A stretch of DNA of 64,000 nucleotides. Origin: Punctularia strigosozonata HHB-11173 SS5 (lineage: Eukaryota; Basidiomycota; Agaricomycetes; Corticiales; Punctulariaceae). Positions 22,347-33,691 of this stretch are shown piece by piece (position 1 is the first letter of the stretch; the number at the start of each line of letters is the position of its first letter). The stretch is from NCBI RefSeq assembly GCF_000264995.1, contig NW_006767443.1:584330-648329 (forward strand), given 5' to 3'. Both the position numbers and the translations under genes were made by a program. The notes under the pieces were generated by a model that was not told where the DNA came from, searched no databases, and saw nothing but the letters and a program-made list of their open reading frames with translations.

Positions 22347-23924
22347 TCACAACCCGTCCACCCAAAATGGCGGATTCCCGTTTAAGAACACAGGAACCAA
22401 GCTTTGCAGTATCTCCAGATCGGCCGTCTTGAAATTATAACAGTTCTGCACGTGAAGCGCTTCGAGAGGCTTGACATCCCCGCGCTCGGCCTCGGACCGA
22501 CGTGTCTCGAGGAACTTTCGACATGCATCGAACCACAGAGAGCTATTGCTCTCGAGCTCTGGTGCTTCTTCTGTGACGAAGTCTTTCAGGTTGTCCTGTA
22601 TGACGATCTCCTTCAAATTGGGCAGCAGTTCGCGTTTGCGCGTGCCAGGGACATCCACGTTCAGCGCGGTGAAGATGACAACGGCCGAAATAGGGTTCTC
22701 CAGGTACAGCGTGTGGATCTGCGAAAAGTACCCGAAGAACGTAGCCCATTCCATGACGCAGGTCAGACCAATCCACGTGGATATCGTCAAGCTCGTGATG
22801 GCGGGATGCTCGAATTGAGAGCCAAGTGAGTGCATGATCTGAAGGTGCTCGGCTGGTTTCGAGTGAAAGAAGACGATGCTCTTGAACTCTTTGATGTGTA
22901 CGGTTTTCTTAGGAAGTCCCAACACCAGGAGGAGGACACCATCAAGTTGGAATAATCTGAGGTTCAATGGTCCGGGTGCGCTCTCAACGTAGCGATTCTT
23001 CGTCAATGCGTTCCAAAGCGGCTGGCAGAAGCGCGCGCATTGCATGTCTTGGGTAGGCATACACTTCGCCATGACCATTGCATCTTCTCGGGGCACGACG
23101 TATCGGAGAAACGTCGCACACGCGGACGCGGGCCCCGTTAGCACCACGCCGTGAAGGTTGGGCATGCGCACGCGCACCGACGAATTGAGGTCGAGATCAT
23201 CATGGAGTGAGGATAGTTGCCAATCGACGGTCACCAGGGACGTCAGCTGTCGGCATGTCTCTACGACGGCGGAGATATTGACCGTCTGCGTGCCGGCGCC
23301 ATGGATAGCGAGTTTACGGAGGCTCGAGGAACGCATGATTGGAGAGCCCCAATGGCTCACAGGAGCGTTGCTGAGAAAAAGGTTGGTGAGGATAGGAGCG
23401 TGTAGGGCGTATAGCGGAACAAGAGACGTGTCCTCTGGCGAGTCCGAGAGTGCATCCACATTGAGCTGGCTCAAGGAAAGCGCATGGCCATGTAGCACCT
23501 CCACAATCGCCTCCGCATCCGACTCGCTGCGCACGCCGGGTATGGTCAAATTCACGATGCGAGAACCTGCCTCGTGGAGAATCATGAGAAAAGTCTCCCA
23601 TGCGACATATTCAAACCCCTGGACCAAGGTGACATAGAGCTGGAACGTGAATCGGCGCGATAGCGCAAGGGCGAGCTTTGGCTTTGAAAGGTCAAGGACG
23701 TTCCACAGAGGTGGGGTTTCCATCGCCACAGATCTCCAATATCGGCACACTTGTGCGACAGCTGGATTCCAGTTCATCACAGACTTAAATTCTGCCTTAT
23801 TGTGAGGTCGTGGTTCGGGAGGGCCTGCGAGGGGAGAACAGAGACGGGTGAAGATGTCCACGAGGAGTTCAGCTGGCAAGTTTGTGGCGGGAGGCATGGC
23901 ATCCCGGAGAGCGTCTGCGTCCAT
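22347..23924 (-). CDS. F-box protein
   Basis: A single exon gives 525 residues from the ATG at 23924. The F-box core is NLPAELLVDIFTRL near residues 15-28, followed by VAQVCRYWRSVAMETPPLW, the usual mushroom F-box continuation. The remainder is leucine-rich and repeat-like, probably the substrate-binding face for an SCF ubiquitin ligase. It is not close in sequence to the F-box protein it converges with, so recent tandem duplication is unlikely. Confidence 0.82.
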   Translation of the reverse strand: MDADALRDAMPPATNLPAELLVDIFTRLCSPLAGPPEPRPHNKAEFKSVMNWNPAVAQVCRYWRSVAMETPPLWNVLDLSKPKLALALSRRFTFQLYVTLVQGFEYVAWETFLMILHEAGSRIVNLTIPGVRSESDAEAIVEVLHGHALSLSQLNVDALSDSPEDTSLVPLYALHAPILTNLFLSNAPVSHWGSPIMRSSSLRKLAIHGAGTQTVNISAVVETCRQLTSLVTVDWQLSSLHDDLDLNSSVRVRMPNLHGVVLTGPASACATFLRYVVPREDAMVMAKCMPTQDMQCARFCQPLWNALTKNRYVESAPGPLNLRLFQLDGVLLLVLGLPKKTVHIKEFKSIVFFHSKPAEHLQIMHSLGSQFEHPAITSLTISTWIGLTCVMEWATFFGYFSQIHTLYLENPISAVVIFTALNVDVPGTRKRELLPNLKEIVIQDNLKDFVTEEAPELESNSSLWFDACRKFLETRRSEAERGDVKPLEALHVQNCYNFKTADLEILQSLVPVFLNGNPPFWVDGL

Positions 23925-24442
23925 AGGGTCCAACTGCAGACGATCATCAGCATATCATCACAACGCGATACCTAGATGCGTACGGCGTTATCTTTGTCTC
24001 CTGCTGCTGATGGATTAATGAACCCTTTCACCACGTGTTCGGGCTGACAATCAACGGCTGTTGAGACTGTTGTTCCCGAGGTAGATCGGGACTCGATCAT
24101 GCGCACTCAGATTCTGACGGAAGCCGGTTCAGGTTTCCGGAGCCGTCCTGCTTCACAGTGATAGGCGGTCAAAAACGAGGCCAGTTCTCCTGTTCGAGGC
24201 GAGGGCTCCAATTTTTGCGGAAGCAATGTTAAACCTGGACCATGAACAGAGAAGGGAAGGGATGTATGTGGCCCCGCGACTCCCAGTGACTCGCGCACGG
24301 AATCCAGCGAAATCCGGATACACCTCTTCCTCTCCTTCCTCGTCCATACTCGTTTCTACCGAGGCGGAATATTCACCATTGCTGGGCATTCCGTCTCGGT
24401 AGGGACTATGTATCCGCTTTCCCGTAACTTCCGTCCCGAGCA
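23925..24442. other. Intergenic promoter region
   Basis: This lies between two divergent genes. It holds a diverged inverted repeat around cctcggtagaaacg / cgtttctaccgaggcgg near 24345-24410 but no supported gene. Confidence 0.35.
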
Positions 24443-24444
24443 CG

Positions 24445-24452
24445 TATAAATA
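24445..24452 (+). promoter_or_regulatory. TATA box of the left copy gene
   Basis: TATAAATA stands about 112-119 bp upstream of the ATG at 24564. An equivalent TATAAAA is kept at the same distance in the right copy, although the bases between have diverged. Confidence 0.55.
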
Positions 24453-24563
24453 CCAGGCGTCGCTGTCGTACTAACCTCCAACATTCTAGTCCTGTAGCCA
24501 CCACATCCACTGCCAGATCTCATACCCTACCTACCGTGCTGTTCCCTTTACTTGGCAGCTAGA

Positions 24564-25159
24564 ATGTTCTCCGAACTCCAGTTCTTCGCAATTGGCTCCT
24601 TCCCTTCTATGGACTACTTGGAGTTCGCTCAAAACTACACCTCGCTCGACCTCGATGTCCTCCCTGAGGACGTCGCCGAGGCCCTGGAACAAGAGGTCGA
24701 CGCACTCACCCGAGTGCTCGGCTATATCAAGGCCGACTTGGCCCAAGAGTGCGCGGCCGATCTCGAGGCAGCGGAGCGCAAGTTCAACAGGCTCCGATCT
24801 CTTCATGTCCTCGACGGCATCGACATCGTCGTCCTACGTGCCCTTCAAGAGGAGGCCGATTCGGCGTCTGAATATGAGGAAAGCATCTACTCGTACTCGG
24901 AGGACGAAGAGGAGGACCTTCCAACTCCTCTCTATGCGTCTGCATCGATTCCTCGCATGACCTGCTCCGAGTCTCAGCTTCAGGCCGCCATCGCCTCCGA
25001 GCCTTCATTCGATTACATGGAGGCCGCTGAGGAGTACGCAAAAGTCTACGGGGTACGTTCCTTCATGCTTCTACGCGCCTTCATATGCTGATACATAGTG
25101 TCCAGGATGAATTCAAGGAGTTCGTCAGACAAGCCCTGGTGAGGGCCGGCCGCCTCTAA
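24564..25159 (+). CDS. Unknown acidic protein, left copy
   Basis: Two exons, 24564-25052 and 25106-25159, give 180 residues (start MFSELQFFAIGSFPSMDYLE). I do not recognise the family. Residues 30-80 look helical and amphipathic (VAEALEQEVDALTRVLGYIK). A very acidic stretch (YSEDEEEDLP) follows near residue 110. The C terminus after the intron is DEFKEFVRQALVRAGRL. There is no signal peptide or membrane segment. The inverted copy at 34531-35126 codes for the same protein with about ten substitutions and the same intron, so the frame is under constraint or the copies are young. Start and splice sites were chosen because both copies agree. Confidence 0.72.
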
Positions 25160-25650
25160 GGCGGTCCTCACGGGGCCTCGGGTATGCCGCCCGATGGCCT
25201 CTGGGACTAGGGCGCGAGACCCGCAGGCACCGTGCCCTCCACGCGCTCGAAGGGGTCGTCGTCGTTGGCGGCGTCGTCCCTGGACGGGTGGCACGATCCC
25301 CGGACTTTCGAGCGCCAACGGAAAGGTGGTCGTATGGGAACGGGATCCGAATCTTCGAGCGTCGCCTAGGCTTCGTCGCGGAGGGGATGCCGCCGGCGAG
25401 GCCTCAGAGATCGACCTTGGGGAGGATGGTCGCGATGCTGTGAGGGAGCTCGGTAAGCCTCTCGACGCTGGTGTGCTCGTCGCGTGTCGCTGACCTTGCA
25501 TTCGCGCTATATAGGTCGAGAGCGGGACGCCGCAATCGTACGAGCTTTCTTGCAGCAACCCGTCTTCGTGCTGCCACCTTCAGCTCGTCAAAATCGAACT
25601 CGAAAAAGAAAAAAAACGGAAAACAAAGAAAAACGAAAAAAAGGCTCGAT

Positions 25651-25677
25651 GGATTTGGATTTGGATTTGGATTTGGA
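25651..25677. repeat. GGATTT microsatellite
   Basis: About four tandem copies of ggattt follow a purine-rich stretch with many A runs. The inverted copy has a shorter related tract (ggattgg / cccagtcccaatcc) near 34020-34050. Confidence 0.8.
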
Positions 25678-25796
25678 GATCGGCGTAGATAGATAGATAG
25701 ACGTAGATAGATGGACGTGGCATGGACATTGTTTTTGAGCTCACCCTTCTGACGCTTTTCCCTCTTAGCTTTCAGCTGCCTTGATCTGGTCCTCCC

Positions 25797-25945
25797 CTTG
25801 GTCGCTGGTCCCCTTGGTCGCTGGTCCCTCTGGTCCTCTGGTCGCGGTCCCCCCTGGTCCCCTGGTCGCGGTCCCCCCTGGTCCCCTGGTCGCGGTCCCC
25901 TCTGGTTCCCTGGTCGCTGGTCCCCCTGGTCCCCGGTCTGGTCCT
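25797..25945. repeat. GGTCC-type minisatellite
   Basis: Imperfect tandem units of cctggtcgcggtccccc and relatives (about 15-25 bp) fill this stretch. The reverse-complement array, with fewer units, is at 33806-33905 in the right copy. The array reads open on one strand, but the predicted peptide is repetitive and unlikely to be a real gene. Confidence 0.85.
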
Positions 25946-26066
25946 CAAGTTCAAGGTTCCCCCAGAATAGGATCGCCGGCGTCCAACGCTGGTGGTTCGG
26001 CAGCCGGCCTCTACGTGGCCTGGGGGACTAGTACCCTTCGGGGGAAGCCAACGGCTGTTTCGGACC

Positions 26067-27282
26067 TGCGCGCATCGCGAACGCTCGCTCGCTCGCGGCG
26101 TTGGTCTATAGGTGAGCCTGCCATCATCTTCTCGCTTCGTGGCCTGAGATAGTTCACATCGCAGGCGCAGCTTGATCTCGCGTTGCGGAGGGACGTTCGT
26201 AAGTCGCTCTTCCTTGCCGCCTGTATCGGGCACTGACACGAAGTTCGAGACGTCTAGGGCACCTCGAGATCCCGGTCCGTCCCACGCGGCCCTCCCTGGT
26301 ATCGCGCGCGCCACCCCCTCAGAAAGCCGTATTTCTTAGCCGATATCCTCGGAGTGGGGAGCATCCCGCCGACGAAAGGTGCGTCTCCAGATATGTAGTA
26401 TACTTCGTGCTGTACGGTACGTCATGATGAATGCGTCATGGTTTCCCCCCAAAGTACGCAGTGTGAAGCGAGTGGGAGACTCACCTGGGACTTTTTGCAC
26501 GGCATCTCGATCGTCGCCTGTGACGCGCGCGTCTCGAATGATCTATCTGAAGAGGTTCATCATATATATATTCATGCACCTATGCGACACGGTGACGGCT
26601 AAGGCTATACGAACACGTGCGAGAGCGCTACACAGCGCTACAGGCCGGAGGGAGGGGGACGAGGTGGAAAGCAATACAACAGTGGTTGATGGTTGGGGGG
26701 AAAGGGGAAGGGGTAAAAAAAGGGGGGGAAGTGATATTGCGTTTCGTGTCGTGTTCGTGTCCTTGTTCGTTCGGTCTGGCGATAATGAATAACGAGTGAG
26801 AACTCTCGCGTCTTTGGAGATTGGGCTTCCCTGCACTGTTTCGGGAAGCATCTGGGGATTCATAAATGGGGGAGGGGGAAGTGGTGGTGGGGAGGGAGAT
26901 GTGTGGCTAGCACTTGGGGGAGTGGACGCGTTTTTGGCAGACCGACAGAGGGGGGGGGCAGAATTTGGGAAATTATACAGGGCAGGAGAGACAGACGATG
27001 GGACCGTGGACCGTTGAAGTTGAGGGATGGAGGAGGCCGGAAGTGACGATGAGACCGAGAACGAGGGGGATGATGTTGACCGAGACCGGGATGGTGGCAG
27101 AGAGACTTGGGAACGACCATTGGCATTGACGAGGAGGACCGCGATAAGACGAGACATGGATTGGAGGGAGGGAGGGAAAGGGGAGGCGGTGAATAAGATG
27201 GTTTGCATAATGCTAATGCCAGGGGGGGGGTACAAGACCACCCCCTGACGTGTCGCGCAGCTCGATATCGAAAAAACAAGGA
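26067..27282. other. Non-coding region downstream of the GC-rich gene
   Basis: Open frames here are low-complexity and opposed to the gene at 27283. There are G-rich runs on the plus strand around 26690-27240. No supported gene is seen. Confidence 0.4.
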
Positions 27283-30140
27283 TCAGACGCCGCCAGCGGG
27301 GGAGCCGCCGAAAAAGCCGCCCGCGCGCTGCACCGCGCTCGTCGCGCGGCTCTTGTTGTTCGCGTAGTGGTGATGGTGGTGGTGGTGGTGGTGCAGATGC
27401 GCCGGATGCGCGTGGGGGTGGTGCGCCGGCGGGTGCGGCGTGCCCATGAGCCGGCGCTTGAGCCGCTTCTCCTGCCGCGACTCCTTGCGCGCCTTCGTCG
27501 GCGACTGGAGCTCGGTCGCGCGCCCGCCGTCCCGCATCGCGCCCGCGCCCGCGGAGGCCTCGAGCTCGAGCTCCTCCTCCTCCCCCTCCTCCGCGCGCGC
27601 CCGCCACACGAGCGCGTCGAACGGGGGCGCGGCCGCGCTCGCGCCGGGCGCGCCGCCGCCCGCCGCGGCCACCTCCTCGCGCGCCTGGCGGAACGCGCCC
27701 ATCGGGACGACCTCCCACCGGCTCAGGCTGCGCAGGTGCGCGCGCCCGCCCGAGGAGGCGTGGTCGTCCGAGTCGTCGTCCGCGTCCGAGGTGAGGATCG
27801 ACGCGTCGAGCACGTCGTCGAGCTCGATCGAGTCCGTCGTCGGCGCGTCCGTCGCGGACGACGACGGCGGCAGGTCGAGCGCGATCCCGTGATTCGCGCT
27901 CGCGAGGCTCTGCGTGACGTGAAAAAAAAAAAAACGCGCGCGCGTCAGCGATCGGGCGAACCAAAAAAAGGAAAAAAATAGGGGGGAGGGGGGCTAGGGA
28001 AAGGAGAGCGCGTATTTACCTCCACGATGCTCCGGTGCAGGTCTGGTCGCCGCAAGACGCGCCCACGCCGGCGGCGGCGCGGGAACGGACTCGGAGGCGG
28101 CGGCTTGCCCTCCCGCTTCTCGCCGTCGATCATCACGACGCGCCGCGCGGCCTCGCTGCCGGCGCCGGGGGTCTGGACGAACACGCCCATGCGCGGGCGC
28201 GGGCGCCATCCGTCCGCGCGCTCGTCGTCGCTCTCGTCTGCGTACACGCGGCCCGCGAGGATGTCGGCGGGGCGGCACGGCGACGGCGCGTGTTTCCTGG
28301 GCGGGACGAGGGACGACGCGGGGGAGGAGGAGACGGTCGAGCGCGGGTCGACGGTGACCGCCGCCGCTGCGGCGGGCCAGCGGAAGAGCGCCATGGCGCG
28401 GGGCGTCGGCAGGCCGGCGTCGTCCACGAAGTCGTCCTCGGTGGTGTCGCCCGAGCTCCCGGCGTCGTCGTCGCCGGGCGCGGCCTCGTCCGACTCGTGC
28501 TCGCGGTCGTCGGACGTGTTGGGGAGCTCCGGGTCCTCGTCCATCGACGCGTCGCACGCCGCCGTCGGGTCTGCCGGAGCGGGTGCCGTCGCGGAGGCGA
28601 AGAAGCGGAAGTCGAGGTCGAGCAGCTGCGGCATGGCGACGCCGCTGCTGTCTTCGAGCCCGCCGACGTCGGCCCACACGCCCGGGTTACGCATCTCGTA
28701 CGAATGGGTGCGCGCGATCGGGGCGCCCGCCGCCGCCGCCGCCGTCGACAACGCATCGCTCGCCGCGGGGCTGCCGCCAAAGTCGAAGCAGCCGAACGTC
28801 GCGCCGCCGTCCTCCGCTTCCGAGTCCGTGCTCGAGCTCAGGTTGGCGAAGAACAGGTCGGCGTCGAACGTGTCCTCCTCGTCGTCCGACCAGCCGGTGC
28901 CGATCCCGGCATACCCACCGCCCCGCTCGTCCGCCGTCGCGTCTCCCGCGCCCTCCTCCTCGTCCGCCTCTCCCTCCTTCTCCTCTTCATCCTCTCCGTC
29001 TTCCTCGTCCTCTCCGTCCTCCGAGCCTCCTCCCTCGCCGCTCGCGTCCGACTCCTCGTCGTCCTCGTCCACGTCCATATCGTGCTCGCCCGGCCCGACG
29101 CTCTTCTTCCTCGGCTTGATCTCCCACCGGCTCTCCCTTCTTTTGTTGCCGTTCTGGCCGGCGGCGTCGTCGCCAAGCAGCTCCTTCCTGAGCCGGCGCT
29201 GCTGCCGCGCGGCTTCCGAGATGAGGTAGCGCTCCTCCTCCTGCTCGACCTCGCTGTCGGTGTCGCCAAAGCCGGCGGTCGTGGTCGAGTCCGAGTCCGA
29301 GTCGGAGGAGGAGGAGGAGGAGGAGCTGGAGGCGGAGGAGAGGTCGGAGGAGGAGACGGCGGAGGCGGAGACGAAGGTCGGGAAGTGCGCGGCCGATGTG
29401 GTGGAATCCGAAAGCGCCATCGCCTCGTCGTCGTCATCCGTTGACGAGTCCGAGTCGGTGTCGGAGAACACGGCCGACCGCCGGCGTTTCTTCTTGTTGT
29501 TCGCGTTGGCGGCGGAGGCGGCGGATACGTTTCCGGTCGTGGCCCTGCCCGGGGGCTTCTTCGCGACCGCCTTCTTCTTCTTCATGCTGGTGGTGTTCTT
29601 GGGCTTTGCGGCTGCTGCTGCTGCTGCTGCTGCTTTCAGTTTGGGCGCGTAGGCGGCGAGGGCGGAGGCCGCTTTGGTCTTGGGCTGGCGCCGCGGGATG
29701 ATGGGGTCGGTGAACAGGGCGGACTGGGCGGCGCGGGCGGCGACCATCTCCTTCGTCGGCCGACCGCGCTTCTTCGCCTGCGCGTGCGTATATGCGCCGC
29801 CGTTTGCATGGCCTGCGTACGGCGGCGGCGGCTGGTGCGCTTGTGGTTGTGGTTCTCGAGAGGGGGGCAGCTTGGGCTTGGCGACGCCGGCGGGGAGCTT
29901 GATCTTCAGCACCGGGAAGCTCGCTTTGGGAGGAGGAGCGGCGGCGGCGGCGGTGGAGATGGAGTTGGGGGCGGACGTCGGGGTCGAGGTGGACGGCCGG
30001 CGGCAGGTGCACTCGCTCACGCACACGATGCAGTCTACGTCGTCCTCTTCCTCGTCGGGCAGAGATGGGGGAAGAGGCTGGTGCTGCGTGGGGTGGGCAC
30101 GGGATGCCGACGTTGGCGGGGACGGTTGGGGGTGGTGCAT
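27283..30140 (-). CDS. Acidic, low-complexity protein with an AT-hook-like motif
   Basis: Two exons, 28020-30140 and 27283-27909, give 915 residues from the ATG at 30140. I do not recognise the family. Visible parts are a cysteine cluster CIVCVSECTC (residues 37-46) and an AT-hook-like KKRGRPTKEM (about residue 120). Several Ser/Asp/Glu-rich runs follow. Near the end are KARKESRQEKRLKRRLMG and a histidine run. The composition suggests a nuclear, chromatin-associated protein, but this is inference. Third positions are extremely GC-rich, which opens long false frames on both strands. The gene is divergent from BFR2 and lies between the inverted repeats. Confidence 0.65.
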
Positions 30141-30654
30141 GGGCGGGCCTGTGCGAGGAGGGGCGGGGGTGAGTAGGATGGCCTCGGGATATACGGGTTA
30201 TGAGAAAACAGAGCGACGAGGGGACATCAGAGAGACCGGCAGATGGGGCCGCGTAGATGGAATAGATAACCCGCCATCGCGCAATCAGAGAAAAAACGAG
30301 GAGGGGGGTGTGATCGCCCCCGGTCGCGCGCCATTGCAAGGCGTTTCGAACGAAATACACGACGTGATGAAGATTCACCTGGCTGAAATCTGTGCATTGT
30401 GTTTTCGGACTGGGTGACATGTGGGTGCGTGGTGCGCCAGGTTAAGTCGGGGAGGAGAGCAGAGCGTGAGTGGGAGCGTTGCCCTCGAGGCGAGGACGGA
30501 AGGGAAGGGGGACGACAGTCAGGGCCTTCGGCTCCTGCGCGCGCGATCAAAATATTTCGACGCCGTGCTCGCATTTCGCACTCCGCTCCTAATTTCCCTC
30601 TTCCTCCCTCGACCGCAATTTATATTCTACGTGACCTTGCTGCAGGTTATATTG
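30141..30654. promoter_or_regulatory. Divergent promoter region
   Basis: These 514 bp separate the start codons of the AT-hook-like gene and BFR2. No distinct element beyond short AT tracts was recognised. Confidence 0.4.
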
Positions 30655-33043
30655 ATGGCCCAACAGCGTCCGTACCGTGTCCTCCCCAGTCTATTACTCG
30701 ATGCGTGCTGAGAAAACCCGCAGGGCTGACGCTCGCTCAGCAGGTCGCGCAGCTCGCCGAGGCTACCCCGCTTGGTGCGCGCGCTCTCTGGTCCCTTAGA
30801 CCGAAAGACTCACGACGCAACGCAGACTTTGACCCAGAGGATGCGGAGGCTCAGAACCACCCCGCCGACGAAGAGGACGACGGACCCCCGCAAGCTCATC
30901 TGAACGCCGCGCGCGCGCACTACGTCGACGTCGGGTGCGCCTCCACCCACGTACCCCCCGTCCCCGCTCGCGATGCTGACGAGGAACTCACAGACCCTCC
31001 GCGCTCAGGCGCGCACGAGAGAGCGTAGCGGATCCTAAATACGCCGGCGCACGTACCTCCCGGGCTCGTCTTATGGATACCGCCGACTCCCCCTCCGAGG
31101 ACGAGGACGAGGACGAGGAGACCCACCCACGATACGGAGATGACAGTGGGAGTCCCGCTGCGACGGACGAGGAGGGACATATGCACTCGGACGACGAGAT
31201 CTCGTCAGCGGCCGAGACCGACGAAGATCAGGATGACGATGACGGGCACGAGGCGCTATCACCGACACATCGCGCGGGCTCGCCGCACCCCCACCAGCAC
31301 GCCGCCTCCAACCAGGCACCGGCGCTGCCAGCTCCTCAGCCGGACGCGCTCTCCACCGCCCTCCGCCAAAAGCGCGAAGAGGACGTGAAAAAAGGCGCCG
31401 CCGTCTCCCGCCAGCTCGTGCGTCTTCCTCCTTCCCTCCCCTCCCCTCCCTTTTTTTGTGGAAAAAGGGGATGGTGCACGATGCTGAACCTCGTGACGCC
31501 CAGGCGATCTTCGATGCCCTCCTCGATGCCCGCATCCGCCTCCAAAAAACCGTCAGCGCAAGCAACTCGCTCCCGCGGGTACGTAAACCCACCTCCTACA
31601 CCCCGCTCCTTCGCCCTCTGCCCTTCGCCCTCTTTCCTCACCCCCCGCCTTCTCTTTCTCTGCGTTCTCTCACAAGACCGCGCGATCGACCCCTCCACCT
31701 GACACCTTCGAGATCGCATCCCTCGTCCCCCCCCTTCACCTGTTCACCCCTTCACCATCCGCTCCCATTGTTCCCTGCATTCCATCTCACATTCGCATGC
31801 GTCCGATCTCCACGAGCTGACGTCGACGCTGCTCTAGACCATAGACCTCACCCAACACGCGTCCGCCATCCAACGAACCCTCGACACCGCGCTCGCGCTC
31901 TCAGACGAGCTCGCGTCCCTACACGAGGTAACGTGGTCGATCTTCTCGGGCACCTATAAACCGCTCCCGATCCCGTCTTCATCTGATCGCAATCTCATCT
32001 AATCTAATCTTTTATCCGACCCATTTTCCCACCATCTCATCTCCTTACTACTCCCCCGTCAGATCCTCCTCGAGAAGAGCAACGACGCACCATCCGTCCC
32101 CCTCCCCCCTCGCAAACGCCGGCGCCTCACCGAAGACGCCCGCGCCCTCGACCACCCGCAATCCGTACACGACGCGTCGCTCGACCTCTTCGCCTTCGAA
32201 CACGCGTGCGTAACCCTCCCACCCCCTCTTTTCTCCTTCTTTCCTTTTCTCCTTTTCTCTTTTTTTTTCTTTCCCACATACACAACATAACGACGAAAAA
32301 AAATCACAGCTACCACCCGCACCTCCTCCGCACCCTCGCCAAATGGTCCTCCAAAATCTCCGCCGCGACCCCGGCACCCCCTTCAACCACCCGCACCGCC
32401 TTCTCCGCCCGCCCCTCCTCCTCCTCCGCCTTCTCCGCCTTCGCCGCGGCCGCCTTCTCCGCCTCCGCCCAGATCGACGCCGCCCTCGCCGCCCCGCGCG
32501 CGCGATCACAGCGAAACCCGGCAAACGACGGAGGCGGCGACGAGGCACAGCCAGAGGAAGGGGAAGGGGACGACGACACGTTCGACGACGACACCGCGTT
32601 CTATCAACAACTTCTCCGCGACGTGATCGCCTCCCGCACGGGCTACGACGCAGCAGCAGGGGCAGGGGCATGGGGTGCGGAAGAAGAGAGCTGGCGCGCG
32701 GTGCAGCGCCAGAAAGCGCAGAAGAAGAAGGCGTCGTCGAAGAGCGTGGTCGACACCAAGGCGAGCAAGGGGCGTAAGCTCAGGTAAGAAGTACCCCTCC
32801 CCCCCACCTCCCCCTCCCTCGCTCCTCCGCTTGCTCACCGCTTTCGCGCTCCTCCATCTCAGGTTCGAGGTGCACGAGAAGCTGCAGAACTTTATGGTGC
32901 CCGTGCCCGTGCCCGGCGCGTGGCACGAGGCCCAGGTCGACGAGCTCTTCGCGTCCGTGCTCGGCAAGGCTGCTGCCGTCGCGGCCCCGGCGGAGGAGGA
33001 GGAGGCGGTCGCGGTCGACGGCGGGTTCCGTCTGTTCGGATGA
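30655..33043 (+). CDS. BFR2: Ribosome-biogenesis protein Bfr2/AATF
   Basis: Bfr2 (AATF in animals) acts in the nucleolus in early processing of the small ribosomal subunit. Eight exons: 30655-30667, 30724-30934, 30994-31417, 31504-31578, 31838-31927, 32063-32205, 32310-32783 and 32863-33043, giving 536 residues with all phases closing. Exon 1 codes only MAQQ and part of one codon. It is followed by LTLAQQVAQLAE and FDPEDA, as in orthologues. ARAHYVDVGPSALRRARESV and DPKYAGARTSR are family-typical. Next come an acidic region, the helix FDALLDARIRLQKTV and KWSSKIS. The TRAUB domain ends the protein (HEKLQNFMVPVP, then DELFASVLGK). The tiny first exon is the least certain part. Confidence 0.9.
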
Positions 33044-33691
33044 AAAAAAAAAAATGAAAAACCTCCCTCTTCTAACTTTTCTCGGCCCACGCCCGGCGCC
33101 CCAAGACCGGTGTCGAAGAGAGAGAGAGAAAGAAAAAAAAGAGCGGCGGGTAACCTCTGATCGCGACGGCGCGGCCAACTTTCGTGTCGCCTCGTGAATG
33201 GCGGCCATCTATATCGTTCGGTACAACGCCCATTCCTTGGTCGGAGGGAAGAACTCGGGTTTCGCTCGCCCACCCTTCCTATACGATGACGGCCCTATGT
33301 TCTGAAGGGGGTGGCGAACATGGCATTGGTGCACTCAAGTACGAGAGTCGATTTTTTTTTTTCGTTAGCATAAAAGTATCATAAAAATTACACTGAAATC
33401 GACACGCGGCGGTACCATTGGCGCATCAAAGAGAGATTCGAACGCGTCCGGGCGCAGATACGGTTCAGAGGCCCGCTACGGGTCCGGCGACGGCATCTCT
33501 CTAATGTCCGAGAACGAGTCAGCCTCCGTAGCGAAAAGAAGTGCCTACGGAAGGAGCTCACCAATTACACCGGTATGAGCCCAACCCCCGGGGGGTAACA
33601 CCTGCAGTGCAGAAAGGCCAGGCGACTTGAGTCAAAATCGAGGCCAAAAGATGCGCTCACCGGCGAACCGATACCACGAGATGGGCATAGT
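33044..33691. other. Intergenic region
   Basis: Simple-sequence runs of A, T and GA occur at 33044-33140 and 33349-33362. No supported gene is seen up to the start of the duplicated segment. Confidence 0.4.

Larger units (their letters stand above)
24443..26066 (+). repeat. Inverted segmental duplication, left copy
   Basis: This 1.6-kb segment reappears in reverse orientation at 33692-35258. The match starts at the promoter (TATA and the following cgtact..cct.caacattctag), runs through a whole two-exon gene and the region below it. It ends after gccaacggctgtttcgga. Both copies include a GGTCC-rich minisatellite. The copies differ at scattered bases and in repeat number. Confidence 0.9.

Noticed and set aside
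25046-25558. 170-residue minus-strand frame kept in both duplicated segments
   Set aside because: It has no ATG at its beginning and lies downstream of the real gene; conservation is explained by the duplication itself.
26543-27964. 473-residue minus-strand frame
   Set aside because: It overlaps the second exon of the acidic gene in another frame, is low in complexity, and lacks any conserved block.
28027-29444. Long plus-strand frames of 400-470 residues
   Set aside because: They are antisense shadows of the GC-rich minus-strand gene, composed of Arg/Ser/Ala repeats with no family features.
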